A stretch of DNA of 64,000 nt. It comes from Polyangia bacterium (GTDB lineage Bacteria > Myxococcota_A > Polyangia > Nannocystales > Nannocystaceae). The stretch is from NCBI GenBank assembly GCA_030429545.1, contig JAUIFF010000005.1, forward strand, positions 310,001-374,000. Reading direction: 5' to 3'. Position 1 is the first letter of the stretch; each line of letters starts with the position of its first letter. The notes beneath the pieces are model-generated. The model ran no database searches. It was not told where the DNA came from and saw nothing but the letters and a program-made list of their open reading frames with translations. A program made the translations under genes and the position numbers. This document shows, one piece after another, positions 54,675 to 63,907 of the stretch.

Positions 54675-55445
54675 ATGCCGGACAAGCGCACCCAGGGAGG
54701 CATCGCCACCAGCGATGTTCTATGTTCGGCCCACATTGGCGACAACAGCCAGCTGTTTGCCCAGGTGCTCGAACTACACGTGCCGCGCGGGAGTGCGGTG
54801 GCGGATGTCACCTACGGCAAGGGCGTGTTCTGGAAGCGTGTCGAGCCCGGTGCCTACGCGTTAGCAGCCTCGGATATCGACCTCAAGCCCACCGGGTTTC
54901 GCCTGCCGGGCGCCAGCTATCAAACCGGAATCGACTGCTGCGCATTGCCGTTTGCCGACGCCTCGTTCGATGCGCTCGTGCTCGACCCACCCTATATGGA
55001 GGGGTTTTATCGGCGAGCCAAGTCCCATCTCGCCGGCTCCGGCAGCCACGCGGCCTTTCGCCGGGCCTACTCCAACGGCCAGGTCAGTGCATCTACAAAA
55101 AAAACGGCACCCAAGTGGCACGACGCCGTGGTCGATGTCTATGCAAGGGCCGGGCAGGAGGCCTACCGGGTGTTGCGACCCCGCGGCAAGTTGCTAGTCA
55201 AGTGCCAGGACGAGGTCAGCGCAAACCTCCAGCGCCTCACCCATGTCGAGATCATCACCGCCTACGAGAGTCTGGGGCTTTACTGCAAGGACCTGTTTGT
55301 GTTGGTACGAACCAATGCCCCGGGCGTAAGCCGGCTCAAACGCCAGGTCCACGCCCGTAAAAACCACTCGTACTTGTTGGTGTTTGAAAAGCGACGGGTC
55401 CGGGTGAGTTCGGTGGTGCGGCTCGGCGAGTCGGAGCACGGCTGA
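54675..55445 (+). CDS. Orphan DNA methyltransferase, DPPY type
   Basis: 256 aa from the ATG at 54675. [15 protein letters not shown] is SAM motif [16 protein letters not shown] is the catalytic DPPY (motif IV), and [17 protein letters not shown] is motif VI-like. The I-then-IV order fits N6-adenine or N4-cytosine enzymes. No restriction endonuclease or specificity subunit is adjacent, so it is an orphan. The 3' end overlaps the convergent ABC-membrane gene by 110 bp. Confidence 0.82.
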   Translation: MPDKRTQGGIATSDVLCSAHIGDNSQLFAQVLELHVPRGSAVADVTYGKGVFWKRVEPGAYALAASDIDLKPTGFRLPGASYQTGIDCCALPFADASFDALVLDPPYMEGFYRRAKSHLAGSGSHAAFRRAYSNGQVSASTKKTAPKWHDAVVDVYARAGQEAYRVLRPRGKLLVKCQDEVSANLQRLTHVEIITAYESLGLYCKDLFVLVRTNAPGVSRLKRQVHARKNHSYLLVFEKRRVRVSSVVRLGESEHG

Positions 55446-56304
55446 AGTCCCACTCCTCTCTAGCGGTGGCATTTAACCGCGTGCGTATTTCGCTCAGACG
55501 CGACCAGCTTTGCAAAACCACAGGCAAGGCAATACCGGATTCGACCAGCTCCCACGAGTAGCTCAGGATGGCAAACATCGCACCCGCGGTGACTGCTGGG
55601 ATGGCGGCGGCAAGCCACAGGTTTGCCACAATAAAGGTGAACATACATATATATAGACCGCCGTAGAGCATGACCTCGGTATCCGAGAGTTGCACCTCGC
55701 TGTGGCGCAGACGGTTGAGGTGCTCGAGCAAGGATTTGGGGTGGCGAGTGGAGAGCACGTCGATCTGCTGCTCCACCTGGGAGTTAAGCTCGGCATTGAG
55801 CCGAAAAAATCGTCCGTGAAATAGCGAGTAGACCAGCCCCAGTCCGACAATCACGGCGGTGCTGGTTGCGCCGAGCAACGGCTCAAAAGTCCATAAAATC
55901 ACAATGCTGGCGACCACCTGGACGCTAGCGGTGAGCAATCTTGGCACTTGCTCCTCGAGAAAGTCTACCATTTCACGACTCATGTCCATTCGCGCGTTTA
56001 CCTGGGACACCGGTGTCCCCGCGAGGCGACGCACCACTTCCGCTCCAAATGCGACACGGATACGGCCGTAGCAACGGGTGTCGTACGCCCGGCGAATACT
56101 GGCGACGACAACGAGTGCACCCATGACAATTCCTAACTCGAGCAATGCGTGGGTCTGGGCCTGCAACAGCGCATCGATGGCTCGCCCGATGAACAGTGGA
56201 AACAACGCGAGTAACGTGTTTTCTAGCAGCACCAAAAACCAAGTCACCACCACGGGGCCGCGAAAGTTGCGAAAAAGCGTGGGGACGTCGAGTGGGCCGT
56301 GCAT
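55336..56304 (-). CDS. ABC-transporter-type six-TM domain protein without ATPase
   Basis: 322 aa. [25 protein letters not shown] opens the first helices, and [20 protein letters not shown] is the coupling segment of the ABC_membrane family. Further helices follow ([51 protein letters not shown]). The nucleotide-binding domain is absent. The last 45 residues ([20 protein letters not shown]) read from DNA that codes, on the other strand, the methyltransferase tail and are probably read-through. Confidence 0.75.
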   Translation of the reverse strand: MHGPLDVPTLFRNFRGPVVVTWFLVLLENTLLALFPLFIGRAIDALLQAQTHALLELGIVMGALVVVASIRRAYDTRCYGRIRVAFGAEVVRRLAGTPVSQVNARMDMSREMVDFLEEQVPRLLTASVQVVASIVILWTFEPLLGATSTAVIVGLGLVYSLFHGRFFRLNAELNSQVEQQIDVLSTRHPKSLLEHLNRLRHSEVQLSDTEVMLYGGLYICMFTFIVANLWLAAAIPAVTAGAMFAILSYSWELVESGIALPVVLQSWSRLSEIRTRLNATAREEWDFSRAPTRRAAPPNSPGPVAFQTPTSTSGFYGRGPGV

Positions 56305-56432
56305 CGCGGTTGACTGTAAACTATATGGGGCCCGGGGACCGGTGCGCGTACAAGTTGATATTCAGCTAACGACGATGGGGCCTTCGCTGTGCCTACCGGG
56401 CAGCCTGCGAGCGAGCCTCGACAGTCATGTCT
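56305..56432. other. Spacer between relic and ABC-membrane gene
   Basis: 128 bp, no gene. It contains a near-match to the dyad (TGCGCGTACA near 56342). The promoter of the ABC-membrane gene should lie here. Confidence 0.3.
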
Positions 56433-57891
56433 TCACATATCCGCCCAGCAGCCGACCACCGGAGCGCTGCTCGCCCAGGCGTTGACGAAGTCGCCAAGCG
56501 GTGTGTGTTCGGGGAGTGGGCCGACCCCGAGGGGGCGCCAGTACTGCCGGAGTTCACGCAGCGACGCCTGGCCGGCGATGGGTGCGAGTCCCAACATAAG
56601 ACTGCGTCGACCACTTGCGTGGAGCTCGGCGGCCATTGCCTGTTGGACCATTCCACGGCTTGCGTGATTGGTTGTGCCTGCAAATATATTTGCGTCGCAC
56701 ACCACAACCACTCCGTGGAGGGCGAGCTCGGCACTTGCTTGGAGGAGTTGGGCAAGTGTGGCGGGGCCATGTTGCCAGGCCCGTTGCAGACGTCCAGGTG
56801 TTAACCGCCGCAGTGGCTCAGGGGTGGGAAGCGTTGGGCAATAACACACCCAGCGAACATCTCGCCGCTGCGCGAGGATAGCTTTGAAGTCCACCTTTGG
56901 GGTGAGCAGGTGATGGCGTGTTTCGATCTCGGCGGCGTTGAGGTGGTCAAACATCGCGTCGCGGTCTGGGTCCTGTGCGAAACCGTTGACGAGGACGATC
57001 TGTTCGGCACCGACGTCCTGGGCGAGCTGCCGCGCGGCCGCCAGCCGGCGAGGATGATCGCCAATGATCACCGCTGTGCCTCCCCAGGGAAGATCTACTT
57101 TATTTGCTGATACAACCGTTTGAGTTGGTTCCCAGGTTTGGTCGCGGAGCACCAGTTCACTACGTGTATCTGCAATATGTTGCTGTGTAAGCGCCCCCTC
57201 CGGGGGCATATCTCGCAGGTGCCAACGGGCACTGGGCTGCTCGGCTTGCAGCCCACGGACAAAACCCCAGATTGCCGCCGCCTCGGGGTCGATATGCTCA
57301 GAAGGTGAAACGGCAATCGCACGCCTGGTGACGACGACCACAGTTGGCGGGTGTTGCATACGCCCGAGGTTCAACGCGAGTTGCCGGCAGCGGGCGATGA
57401 CCTGTTGCAGTTGACCCGCGGTGTCGAGTCAAACTGCCATCGAGCAGTTGTTGCCGGCACTGGAGGCGTTTGACCTTCCCACTTGTGGTCTTTGGGACAA
57501 GTCCCTTTGGCCCGACCACAACCTTACCTGGCCTAAAGCCGACGGCTCGGTGAACGGCCAAGCACGCCCGCTCGGCGACTTGCTCGGCGTATTGTTCGGT
57601 TCCCGGGCGCAGTTCAATACACAGGCCGATCTGTTCGGTGCCTGTAGATGCATCGATACCAAAGGCGGCGAGTCCTCCCGGGCGTACGGCCGCGTGGCAG
57701 GTCCGCACCGGGGCTTCGATATCGTGGGGTAACAGGTTGCGACCGCGAACAATAATCAGCTCTTTGAGGCGACCTGTCGGGTACAGCTCCCCCTCATACA
57801 ACACGCCGAGGTCGCCCGTACGCAGCCAGTCGCGCCCGTCGTCCGGGTTGAGTCGGGCCTTGAAAACCATGTCCGCCTGACAAAATGTCAC
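56433..57891 (-). pseudogene. Relic of a fatty-acyl-AMP-ligase / polyketide synthase
   Basis: The upstream part (57891 to about 57425, minus) is the C-terminal domain of a fatty-acyl-AMP ligase: WLRTGDLGVLYEGELYPTGR, LKELIIVRGRNLLPHDIE, PKTTSGKVKRLQCR. The N-terminal ~450 residues are missing. Near 57425 the frame shifts by one and continues LDTAGQLQQVIARCRQLALN and VVVVTRRAIAVSPSEHIDPE, i.e. a polyketide ketoreductase, which runs to the stop at 56433. In the KR the nucleotide-binding GGxGGLG and the catalytic Tyr/Ser are not recognisable. The region between (ACP, KS, AT) has been lost. It is not expected to be functional. Confidence 0.75.
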
Positions 57892-57974
57892 AAACCCTCC
57901 GACGAAGTGACAGATGAGCGCGAGAGCGATCGTGGAACATCTCTAATTGCATGAAATTTTGAATTCAATCTGTG

Positions 57975-57988
57975 GGTGTGAAATTTGC
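57975..57988 (+). promoter_or_regulatory. Possible sigma-54 promoter
   Basis: GG at 57975-57976 and GC at 57987-57988 with the right spacing (-24/-12), inside an AT-rich stretch, read as GGGTGTGAAATTTGC; 7 of the 11 defined consensus positions match. It lies 29 bp upstream of the response-regulator start. The match is moderate and unproven. Confidence 0.3.
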
Positions 57989-58016
57989 TTAATCCGAGGC
58001 GGGAACGCTTTGCCCA

Positions 58017-59435
58017 ATGAACCTACCCAGACATGACACGCCAACCGTTCTGGTCGTCGACGACGAGCCGAGCATTTTGGAGGCCCTCAGCAAGGTGTTG
58101 CTCAAGGAGCAACTGCAGGTTCGGACCGCGCGTTCTGGCCAGCAGGCGCTCGACGTTCTGCGCAGCCACCCGGTCCACGTCATGATCACCGACCTGCGCA
58201 TGCCCGGGATGAAGGGCGACGATTTGCTCAAGGCCGCCAAGGCGCTCACGCCCGAGGTCGAGGTGATTGTTATGACCGCCTACGGCACGGTTGAAAATGC
58301 CGTTGCGGCGATGAAGCTCGGTGCCTACGACTTTATCTCCAAGCCGCTCAAGCGGGCGGCGATTGTCGCTGCGGTGCGCAAGGGTCTCGATCGCCACGCT
58401 CTGGTCGCCGAAAACCGGGAGTTGCGGGCGCAACTTGAAGCTGCAACTTCCAAGCCGATTGTCGGCAACAGCCAGGTCATGCGGGCGACCCTAGAAATCG
58501 CCCGCCAGGCCGCGAGTAGCTCGGCAACCATCCTGCTGCTCGGCGAAAGCGGTACCGGCAAGGAGCTGATGGCCCGCTATATCCACTGCCACAGCCCCCG
58601 GGCTTCGCGGGCGTTTGTCGCCACCAACTGTGCGGCACTGCCCGAGAGCATCCTCGAAAGTGAGTTGTTTGGCCACGAAAAAGGTGCATTTACAGGTGCC
58701 ACCCGGCGCCGCGACGGACGGTTTGCCGAGGCCCATCAGGGCACCCTGTTTCTCGACGAAATCGGCGAGATTCCCTTGCATGTACAGGTAAAACTTCTGC
58801 GGGCGCTCCAGGACGGCGAGATCGAGCCGGTCGGTGGGCGGTCGATCAAAGTTGATGACAGGCTCGTGTGTGCGACCAACCGCGACCTGGCCAAAGAAGT
58901 CAAAGCCGGTACGTTCCGCGAGGACCTGTACTACCGCATCAACGTGATTCCGATCCGCATTCCCCCCCTGCGCGACCGGATCGAAGATGTCCCGCTGCTG
59001 GCCGATCACTTTTTGCGAATGTATGCGGTCAAACACAACAAGCGCCCGGGTGGGTTTACCGACGCGGCCCTGCACCTGATGGGCAACTACGGCTGGCCGG
59101 GCAATGTGCGGGAACTCGAAAATGCGGTCGAGCGGGCGGTCGTGTTGTGCCGCGGCAACCTCGTCGATGTCGATGACCTCCCCGTGGAGCTGCGCGACCC
59201 CCAGGCCGGCCACGGGCGTCAGGTCACGTTTTCGGTTGGAACCCCGCTCGAAGAGGTCGAACGCCGCATGATCATGGAGACGCTCAAGTTCACCCGTGGC
59301 GACAAACGCTTGGCTGCAGACTTGCTCGGGATCGCCACCCGTACTATCTACCGCAAACTCGAAGCCGGGCTATTGCGTGACGAGCGGGCCAATCCGGCAA
59401 CCCCTGCTGTCAAGGACGACGGCGTTCTCCACTGA
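58017..59435 (+). CDS. NtrC-family sigma-54 response regulator
   Basis: 472 aa. Receiver: TPTVLVVDDEP at residues 8-18 and the phospho-acceptor Asp60 in ITDLRMPG. AAA+ activator: Walker A GESGTGKE, the sigma-54 contact loop ELFGHEKGAFTGA, Walker B GTLFLDEIGE, and the C-terminal HTH (KRLAADLLGIATRTIYRKL). The GAFTGA codons (58686-58695) contain a strict dyad copy, which uses AT-rich codons atypical for this gene. Placed directly before the type II secretion genes, it may regulate them. No histidine kinase in the window. Confidence 0.95.
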   Translation: MNLPRHDTPTVLVVDDEPSILEALSKVLLKEQLQVRTARSGQQALDVLRSHPVHVMITDLRMPGMKGDDLLKAAKALTPEVEVIVMTAYGTVENAVAAMKLGAYDFISKPLKRAAIVAAVRKGLDRHALVAENRELRAQLEAATSKPIVGNSQVMRATLEIARQAASSSATILLLGESGTGKELMARYIHCHSPRASRAFVATNCAALPESILESELFGHEKGAFTGATRRRDGRFAEAHQGTLFLDEIGEIPLHVQVKLLRALQDGEIEPVGGRSIKVDDRLVCATNRDLAKEVKAGTFREDLYYRINVIPIRIPPLRDRIEDVPLLADHFLRMYAVKHNKRPGGFTDAALHLMGNYGWPGNVRELENAVERAVVLCRGNLVDVDDLPVELRDPQAGHGRQVTFSVGTPLEEVERRMIMETLKFTRGDKRLAADLLGIATRTIYRKLEAGLLRDERANPATPAVKDDGVLH

Positions 59436-59458
59436 CGAGTTAGCCACGGGACCCAGCC

Positions 59459-60511
59459 ATGCAAGCACTCATGAAGCAGCACTTCTGGATTGTGCGGGCG
59501 CTCGGATACAGCGTAGCCGCCGGACTTGTTGCATCTGCACTGGTTACCCGGCTCGGGACCGGCTTTATCTTTGCCCCGGTCGCCGACAACAGTGAAGCAG
59601 GCGAAGAGTCCGACGGCGAAACCGATGGCGAAGACGACGAAAGCCCGATCGAAAAGGCTCGGGCACGCGTCAAGAAAAAGCGCCGGTCGACCTCGACGAT
59701 CGGGCAAAAACGCGGACGCGACGACGTCAACCAAAAGATCCTCGCCAACAACATCTTTTGCCCGGAGTGTGTCCCCCTCGAAGAAGAACCAGACGCAGCC
59801 CCGGTTGTCGACGCCGAGGGGCGCCCCCTAGGTGGCATCCAGCCCGGCGAAAAAAAGAGTTCACTGCCGCTGCGGCTACTCGCAACCATGGAGAGCAGCG
59901 ACCCTAAGTTCAGCCAGGCGACGATCCGCGAGGAGGAAAATGGCGGCGTCAGTCCCTATTGGCCGGGCGACGTTGTCTCGCCAGGTGTGCTGGTGATGTC
60001 AGTCGAACGCGGGATTGTCCACCTGCGCAACGGGCCCTCGCTCGAGTACTTGATGGTCGGCGATGAGCCGCCCAAGCAGCCCAAAAAGAAGGCCAAAAAA
60101 GACGACAAGAAAAAGAAGGACACCAAGCCCAAAAAGAAAAACGACCGTTCGATTCCCGGGGCCGAAGAGGCCATCAGCTGTGACGCCTCGGGCAATCACT
60201 GCACGGTCGAACGTTCGTTTGTCGAGCAGATTTTGCAAAACCCGATGGCCTTGGCCAAGCAGGCCCGGGTGATTCCCTCGATCAAAGACGGCGAGCCACA
60301 GGGCTTCAAGTTTTACGGGATTCGCAAGGGAAGTTTGCCGCGGCTACTCAACCTCAAAAACGGCGACCTCCTCACCAACGTCAACGGCACTGAGCTCAAA
60401 ACCATGGACCAGGCCATGGGCCTGTACACCAAACTGCGCAATGCCAGCCACCTGTCCGTCACGATCGACCGCAAGGGCAAGACCGTGACCAAGGAGATTG
60501 ACATCAAGTAA
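59459..60511 (+). CDS. gspC: Type II secretion protein GspC, copy 1
   Basis: 350 aa. A short cytoplasmic N-terminus and one transmembrane helix (VRALGYSVAAGLVASALVTR) are followed by a low-complexity Glu/Asp/Lys linker, the HR-like domain (SSLPLRLLATMESSDPKF, PYWPGDVV, VLVMSVERGIVHLRN) and a C-terminal PDZ-like domain (NLKNGDLLTNVNGTELKTMD). This is the inner-membrane GspC that links the secretin to the assembly platform. A strict dyad copy lies in VASA codons (59530-59539). A near-identical paralogue follows. Confidence 0.88.
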   Translation: MQALMKQHFWIVRALGYSVAAGLVASALVTRLGTGFIFAPVADNSEAGEESDGETDGEDDESPIEKARARVKKKRRSTSTIGQKRGRDDVNQKILANNIFCPECVPLEEEPDAAPVVDAEGRPLGGIQPGEKKSSLPLRLLATMESSDPKFSQATIREEENGGVSPYWPGDVVSPGVLVMSVERGIVHLRNGPSLEYLMVGDEPPKQPKKKAKKDDKKKKDTKPKKKNDRSIPGAEEAISCDASGNHCTVERSFVEQILQNPMALAKQARVIPSIKDGEPQGFKFYGIRKGSLPRLLNLKNGDLLTNVNGTELKTMDQAMGLYTKLRNASHLSVTIDRKGKTVTKEIDIK

Positions 60512-60526
60512 CCCGTGAGGACGACC

Positions 60527-61564
60527 ATGCAATCATTGATGAAGCAACATTTTTGGATCGTGCGGGCGCTGGGCTACAGCGTCGCCGCCGGACTTGTTGC
60601 ATCTGCATTGGTCACCCGGGTTGGGGCCGGTTACATCTTTGCCCCGGTCGACGCTACCGAGGCAGCCGAGGGCGACTCAGACGGCGACGAGGACGACGAA
60701 GACGACAGCGACGCCAAGTCCAAGTCGAAGAAGCCAAAAAAGCCCAAGAAGTCCTCGCGCTCGACAATCGGTGAAAAGCGCGGCCGCGATCAGGTCAACG
60801 AGACCATCCTCGCCAACAACGTGTTTTGCCCGGAGTGTGTGCCGCTCGAACCGACCGAGGACGCCCCGGTGGTCGATCTCGGTGATGGTACAAGTATCTC
60901 GGGGATCCAACCGGGCGAAAAACCCAGCACCCTGCCGCTGCGATTGCTGGCAACCATGGAGAGCAGCGACCCGCAGTTTAGCCAGGCCACCATCCGCGAC
61001 GAGGAAACCGGCAGCGTTGGCCCCTACTGGCCCGGCGACAACATCCAACAGGGCGTGCTGGTGATGTCGGTTGAGCGCGGGCTCGTCCACCTGCGCAATG
61101 GGGCAGCTTTGGAGTACTTGCTGGTCGGCGAGGAGCCGCCCAAGCAGTCCAAAAAGAAGCCCAAAACCGACACGAAGAAGAAAAAACAGGACCCCAGCAA
61201 GAAAAAGGGTGGGGTACCGGGGGCGAGCGACGCCATCGACTGCGACTCGTCGGGCAACCAGTGCACCGTCGAGAAAGCATTTGTCGAAAAGCTACTCGCC
61301 AATCCCATGGCCCTGGCCAAGCAGGCCCGTGTTCGCCCGAGCAAGGACCCGCCGGGCTTCAAGTTTTCCCGCATCAAAAAAGACAGCCTCCCGCGGCTGC
61401 TCAATCTCAAAAACGGCGACATTTTGACCTCTGTCAATGGCACCGACCTCAAGACCATGGACCAAGCCATGGCGCTCTACACCAAGCTTCGCAACGCCAG
61501 CCACCTATCCGTGACGATCGACCGCAAGGGTAAGACGATCACCAAGGAGATCGATATCAAATGA
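60527..61564 (+). CDS. gspC: Type II secretion protein GspC, copy 2
   Basis: 345 aa from the ATG at 60527, tandem paralogue of the preceding gene: the first 30 residues are nearly the same (VRALGYSVAAGLVASALVTR), the linker differs in length and charge, and the HR-like (SPQFSQATIRDEE-like) and PDZ-like (LKNGDILTSVNGTDLKTMDQ) domains are strongly conserved. The stop overlaps the gspD ATG (ATGA). The same dyad copy occurs at the same codons (60598-60607). Two gspC-like genes in tandem are unusual and may allow two secretin partners or a hetero-oligomer. Confidence 0.88.
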   Translation: MQSLMKQHFWIVRALGYSVAAGLVASALVTRVGAGYIFAPVDATEAAEGDSDGDEDDEDDSDAKSKSKKPKKPKKSSRSTIGEKRGRDQVNETILANNVFCPECVPLEPTEDAPVVDLGDGTSISGIQPGEKPSTLPLRLLATMESSDPQFSQATIRDEETGSVGPYWPGDNIQQGVLVMSVERGLVHLRNGAALEYLLVGEEPPKQSKKKPKTDTKKKKQDPSKKKGGVPGASDAIDCDSSGNQCTVEKAFVEKLLANPMALAKQARVRPSKDPPGFKFSRIKKDSLPRLLNLKNGDILTSVNGTDLKTMDQAMALYTKLRNASHLSVTIDRKGKTITKEIDIK

Positions 61565-63897
61565 ATCTACAACAAAAACCGCGGGCCTCCCGTTGGCGGC
61601 GACTCGCCGTCCCGATGCTGTTGTTGGCCGCTGTGGGTCTTGTGCCGGGTGATGGGTTTGCCGCCCCGCCGGGGGCTGCCCCGCGCTCGGCGACCGTGCG
61701 TCCGAGTTCAACCGCCCGTTCGACATCTCCGACCGCTGGCGGTGGCAGTGGCGAGCTCATTGGCGACGAGGGCCTGATGGTCAATCGCTGTAAGCGCTCG
61801 CCCCGGGGCGCCACGTTTACGGTGACGTTGCCGCGGGAGACCGAGCTCGAAGACCTCGTCAACTGGATGATGAGCATCTCCTGCCAAAAGTTCATCTGGG
61901 ACCGCAAGGTTCGCAGCAGTAAGGTGACGATCTTGTCGCCCGAGCCGGTCACCCTGCGCGAGGCCTACGCGGCCTTCTACGCCGCATTAGAGACCATGGG
62001 CCTGACTGTTGAGCCATCTGGCGATTACTTCAAGATCGTCGAAACTGCCGACGCCAAAACCCGCACGCTGCCGCTTTATGGCGAGGACCGCAACGCCCCC
62101 AGCAGCGACCGGTTTGTCACTCAGATCGTCCGGGTCAAAAACGGCAACACCAAGGAAATGGCCGACCTGCTCGGTAAGCTCAAGAGCAAGCAGGGCAGCA
62201 TCGAAGTTGTTGGTGATACATTGATCATTACCGACAAGGGCTCGTCGATCCGCCGCCTCACCCGGCTGATCGGCGAGCTCGATCGGCCATTCGCCGGCGA
62301 AAAGATCTACTTTTATCAGCTCCAATACGCCGACGCCGAGGAGGTCGCTGAGCTCGTTCAGGAGATTTTTGGGGCCAGCAACAACAGCAGCAGCAAATCG
62401 AGTAAGAGCAAGAGCAGTGGGTCGAAGTTCAACAACGTCATTGTCGACGACCGCAGCAACACGATTATTATCGTGGCCGATGCCAGTGACTATGCAACGA
62501 TTCGCCGGCTGATCAAAAAGCTCGATGTCAAGTTGCCCGGTGGGGCCGGACGCATGCATGTCAAGCGCCTGCGCAACGCCGATGCCAAGGAAGTCTCCCA
62601 GGTGCTCTCAACCCTCGCTGGCGCAGCGTCGGGTGGCGGCGAAAAGAAGGGTCGCAACTCGACCGCGGCCAACCCCTCGGCCGCGCTGTTTTCGGGCGAA
62701 GTCAAAATCACCCCCGACCCAGCCACGCGCTCGTTGGTCATCATCGCCTCGCAAAAGGACTTTGAGAACCTAGAGCCGATCATTGACGAGCTCGACTCGG
62801 AGCGGACCCAGCTGTATATCGAGGTCTATCTGCTCGAGGTCAGCATGGGCCGCAATCTGAGCGCAGGGGCAGGTGCCCACGGCGGCTATGCGTTTGGCGA
62901 AAATGGCGACACGGTTGGTATTATCAGCAGCGCGCCGACGGCTGATGTCAGCTCATTGTTGCTGTCGCCGCAGTCACTCGCATCGGGACTCGGTGGTGCC
63001 ATCATCGGTCCCCGCGAAATCTCAGCCCAGGCCCTTGGCACGTCCCAGGCCGTGCCGGTGTTTGGCCTGGTGATTCAGGCCCTGCAGACCAACACCGATG
63101 TCAATGTCATCAGCGAGCCGCATATCTACGCCGCCGACAACCAAGAGGCGCTGATCGAAGTTGGACGCAATGTGCCGACGCCAGGAGCTCTGTCCTTTAG
63201 TGCAGGTGGTAGTGGGCAGTCGCTAGTGCCGCTGCAGTCGGTTGAACGCCAGGATGTGACCCTGCGGATCAAGGTGAAGCCCTACGTCAACGACGAAAAA
63301 ACCGTGACCCTCGATGTCGAAGTCGAGGACCGCGATATCGCTGAACGCGACCCGACTTTAGGTGTCACAACCACCAAACGCCGCCTCAAGCTCGATAAGA
63401 TCGTTGGCCGCGACGACCACCCGGTGGTCCTAGGCGGCCTCATTCGCGAACGCGAAACCGAAACGATCAACCAAGTGCCCGGCTTGGGTTCGATTCCATT
63501 GCTCGGGTGGTTGTTCAAACGCAAGATCAAGACCAAGGAGAAGGTCAACTTCCTCATGGTCATGATCCCCCACATCCTCAAGTCGCCCGACGATGTCCGG
63601 CGGATCCACGAACGTCGCGACCGTGAGCGCCGCGAGTTTATGGAGCGCTATACCAACTTCAAACCCCACGAGCTGCCGGCCAATGTCAATTGGTCCAAAA
63701 AGTCAGGTTTGCTGTCGTCGATCGACCGCGCCGGGCGGACCATCGAAGAGGAAAATCGCCGGTTACTCGCGGCCGAAGAAGAGATGCGGGCCGAGGACAT
63801 CACCGGCGAGCTGGGGATGAGCCCACGACGCGACGACGGTCAAAACGCAGTTCTCACGGTTCAGCCCGCCAAAAAGAAACCTTCCCGCAAGAAGTAG
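61561..63897 (+). CDS. gspD: Type II secretion secretin GspD
   Basis: 778 aa. Signal peptide (RRLAVPMLLLAAVGLVPG), then N0/N1-N3 ring domains: NWMMSISCQKFIWDRKVRSS, SVRLIGELDRPF-type repeats, VIIIVADASDY and the KSSKSKSSG insertion. The secretin core follows: LYIEVYLLEVSMGRNLSAG, VPVFGLVIQALQTNTDVNVI, NVPTPGALSF, PGLGSIPLLGWLF. Forms the outer-membrane pore for T2SS substrates. Overlaps gspC copy 2 by 4 bp. The last 60 residues are a charged coiled tail likely involved in pilotin or scaffold binding. Confidence 0.95.
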   Translation: MNLQQKPRASRWRRLAVPMLLLAAVGLVPGDGFAAPPGAAPRSATVRPSSTARSTSPTAGGGSGELIGDEGLMVNRCKRSPRGATFTVTLPRETELEDLVNWMMSISCQKFIWDRKVRSSKVTILSPEPVTLREAYAAFYAALETMGLTVEPSGDYFKIVETADAKTRTLPLYGEDRNAPSSDRFVTQIVRVKNGNTKEMADLLGKLKSKQGSIEVVGDTLIITDKGSSIRRLTRLIGELDRPFAGEKIYFYQLQYADAEEVAELVQEIFGASNNSSSKSSKSKSSGSKFNNVIVDDRSNTIIIVADASDYATIRRLIKKLDVKLPGGAGRMHVKRLRNADAKEVSQVLSTLAGAASGGGEKKGRNSTAANPSAALFSGEVKITPDPATRSLVIIASQKDFENLEPIIDELDSERTQLYIEVYLLEVSMGRNLSAGAGAHGGYAFGENGDTVGIISSAPTADVSSLLLSPQSLASGLGGAIIGPREISAQALGTSQAVPVFGLVIQALQTNTDVNVISEPHIYAADNQEALIEVGRNVPTPGALSFSAGGSGQSLVPLQSVERQDVTLRIKVKPYVNDEKTVTLDVEVEDRDIAERDPTLGVTTTKRRLKLDKIVGRDDHPVVLGGLIRERETETINQVPGLGSIPLLGWLFKRKIKTKEKVNFLMVMIPHILKSPDDVRRIHERRDRERREFMERYTNFKPHELPANVNWSKKSGLLSSIDRAGRTIEEENRRLLAAEEEMRAEDITGELGMSPRRDDGQNAVLTVQPAKKKPSRKK

Positions 63898-63907
63898 ACG
63901 ATTGCCC

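Larger units (their letters stand above)
237..60607. repeat. Dispersed dyad 10-mer TGYANNTRCA, about 38 strict copies
   Basis: Strict copies start at 237, 1694, 4021, 5083, 5715, 8598, 9819, 10621, 11285, 12426, 15062, 17399, 22007, 22338, 29989, 33683, 35641, 36851, 39423, 39512, 39999, 43274, 43894, 45446, 49216, 49463, 49603, 50445, 50772, 51807, 53595, 55088, 57165, 57643, 58686, 58777, 59530 and 60598. Relaxed copies (TGYWNNWRCA) add 757, 3638, 8311, 10128, 10771, 10802, 14387, 25425, 27674, 29206, 31406, 35487, 40700, 40955, 41924, 44184, 44841, 46485 and 57105. The central two bases vary freely and the outer halves are inverted repeats. Counted by eye, so some may be missed. Confidence 0.85.
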
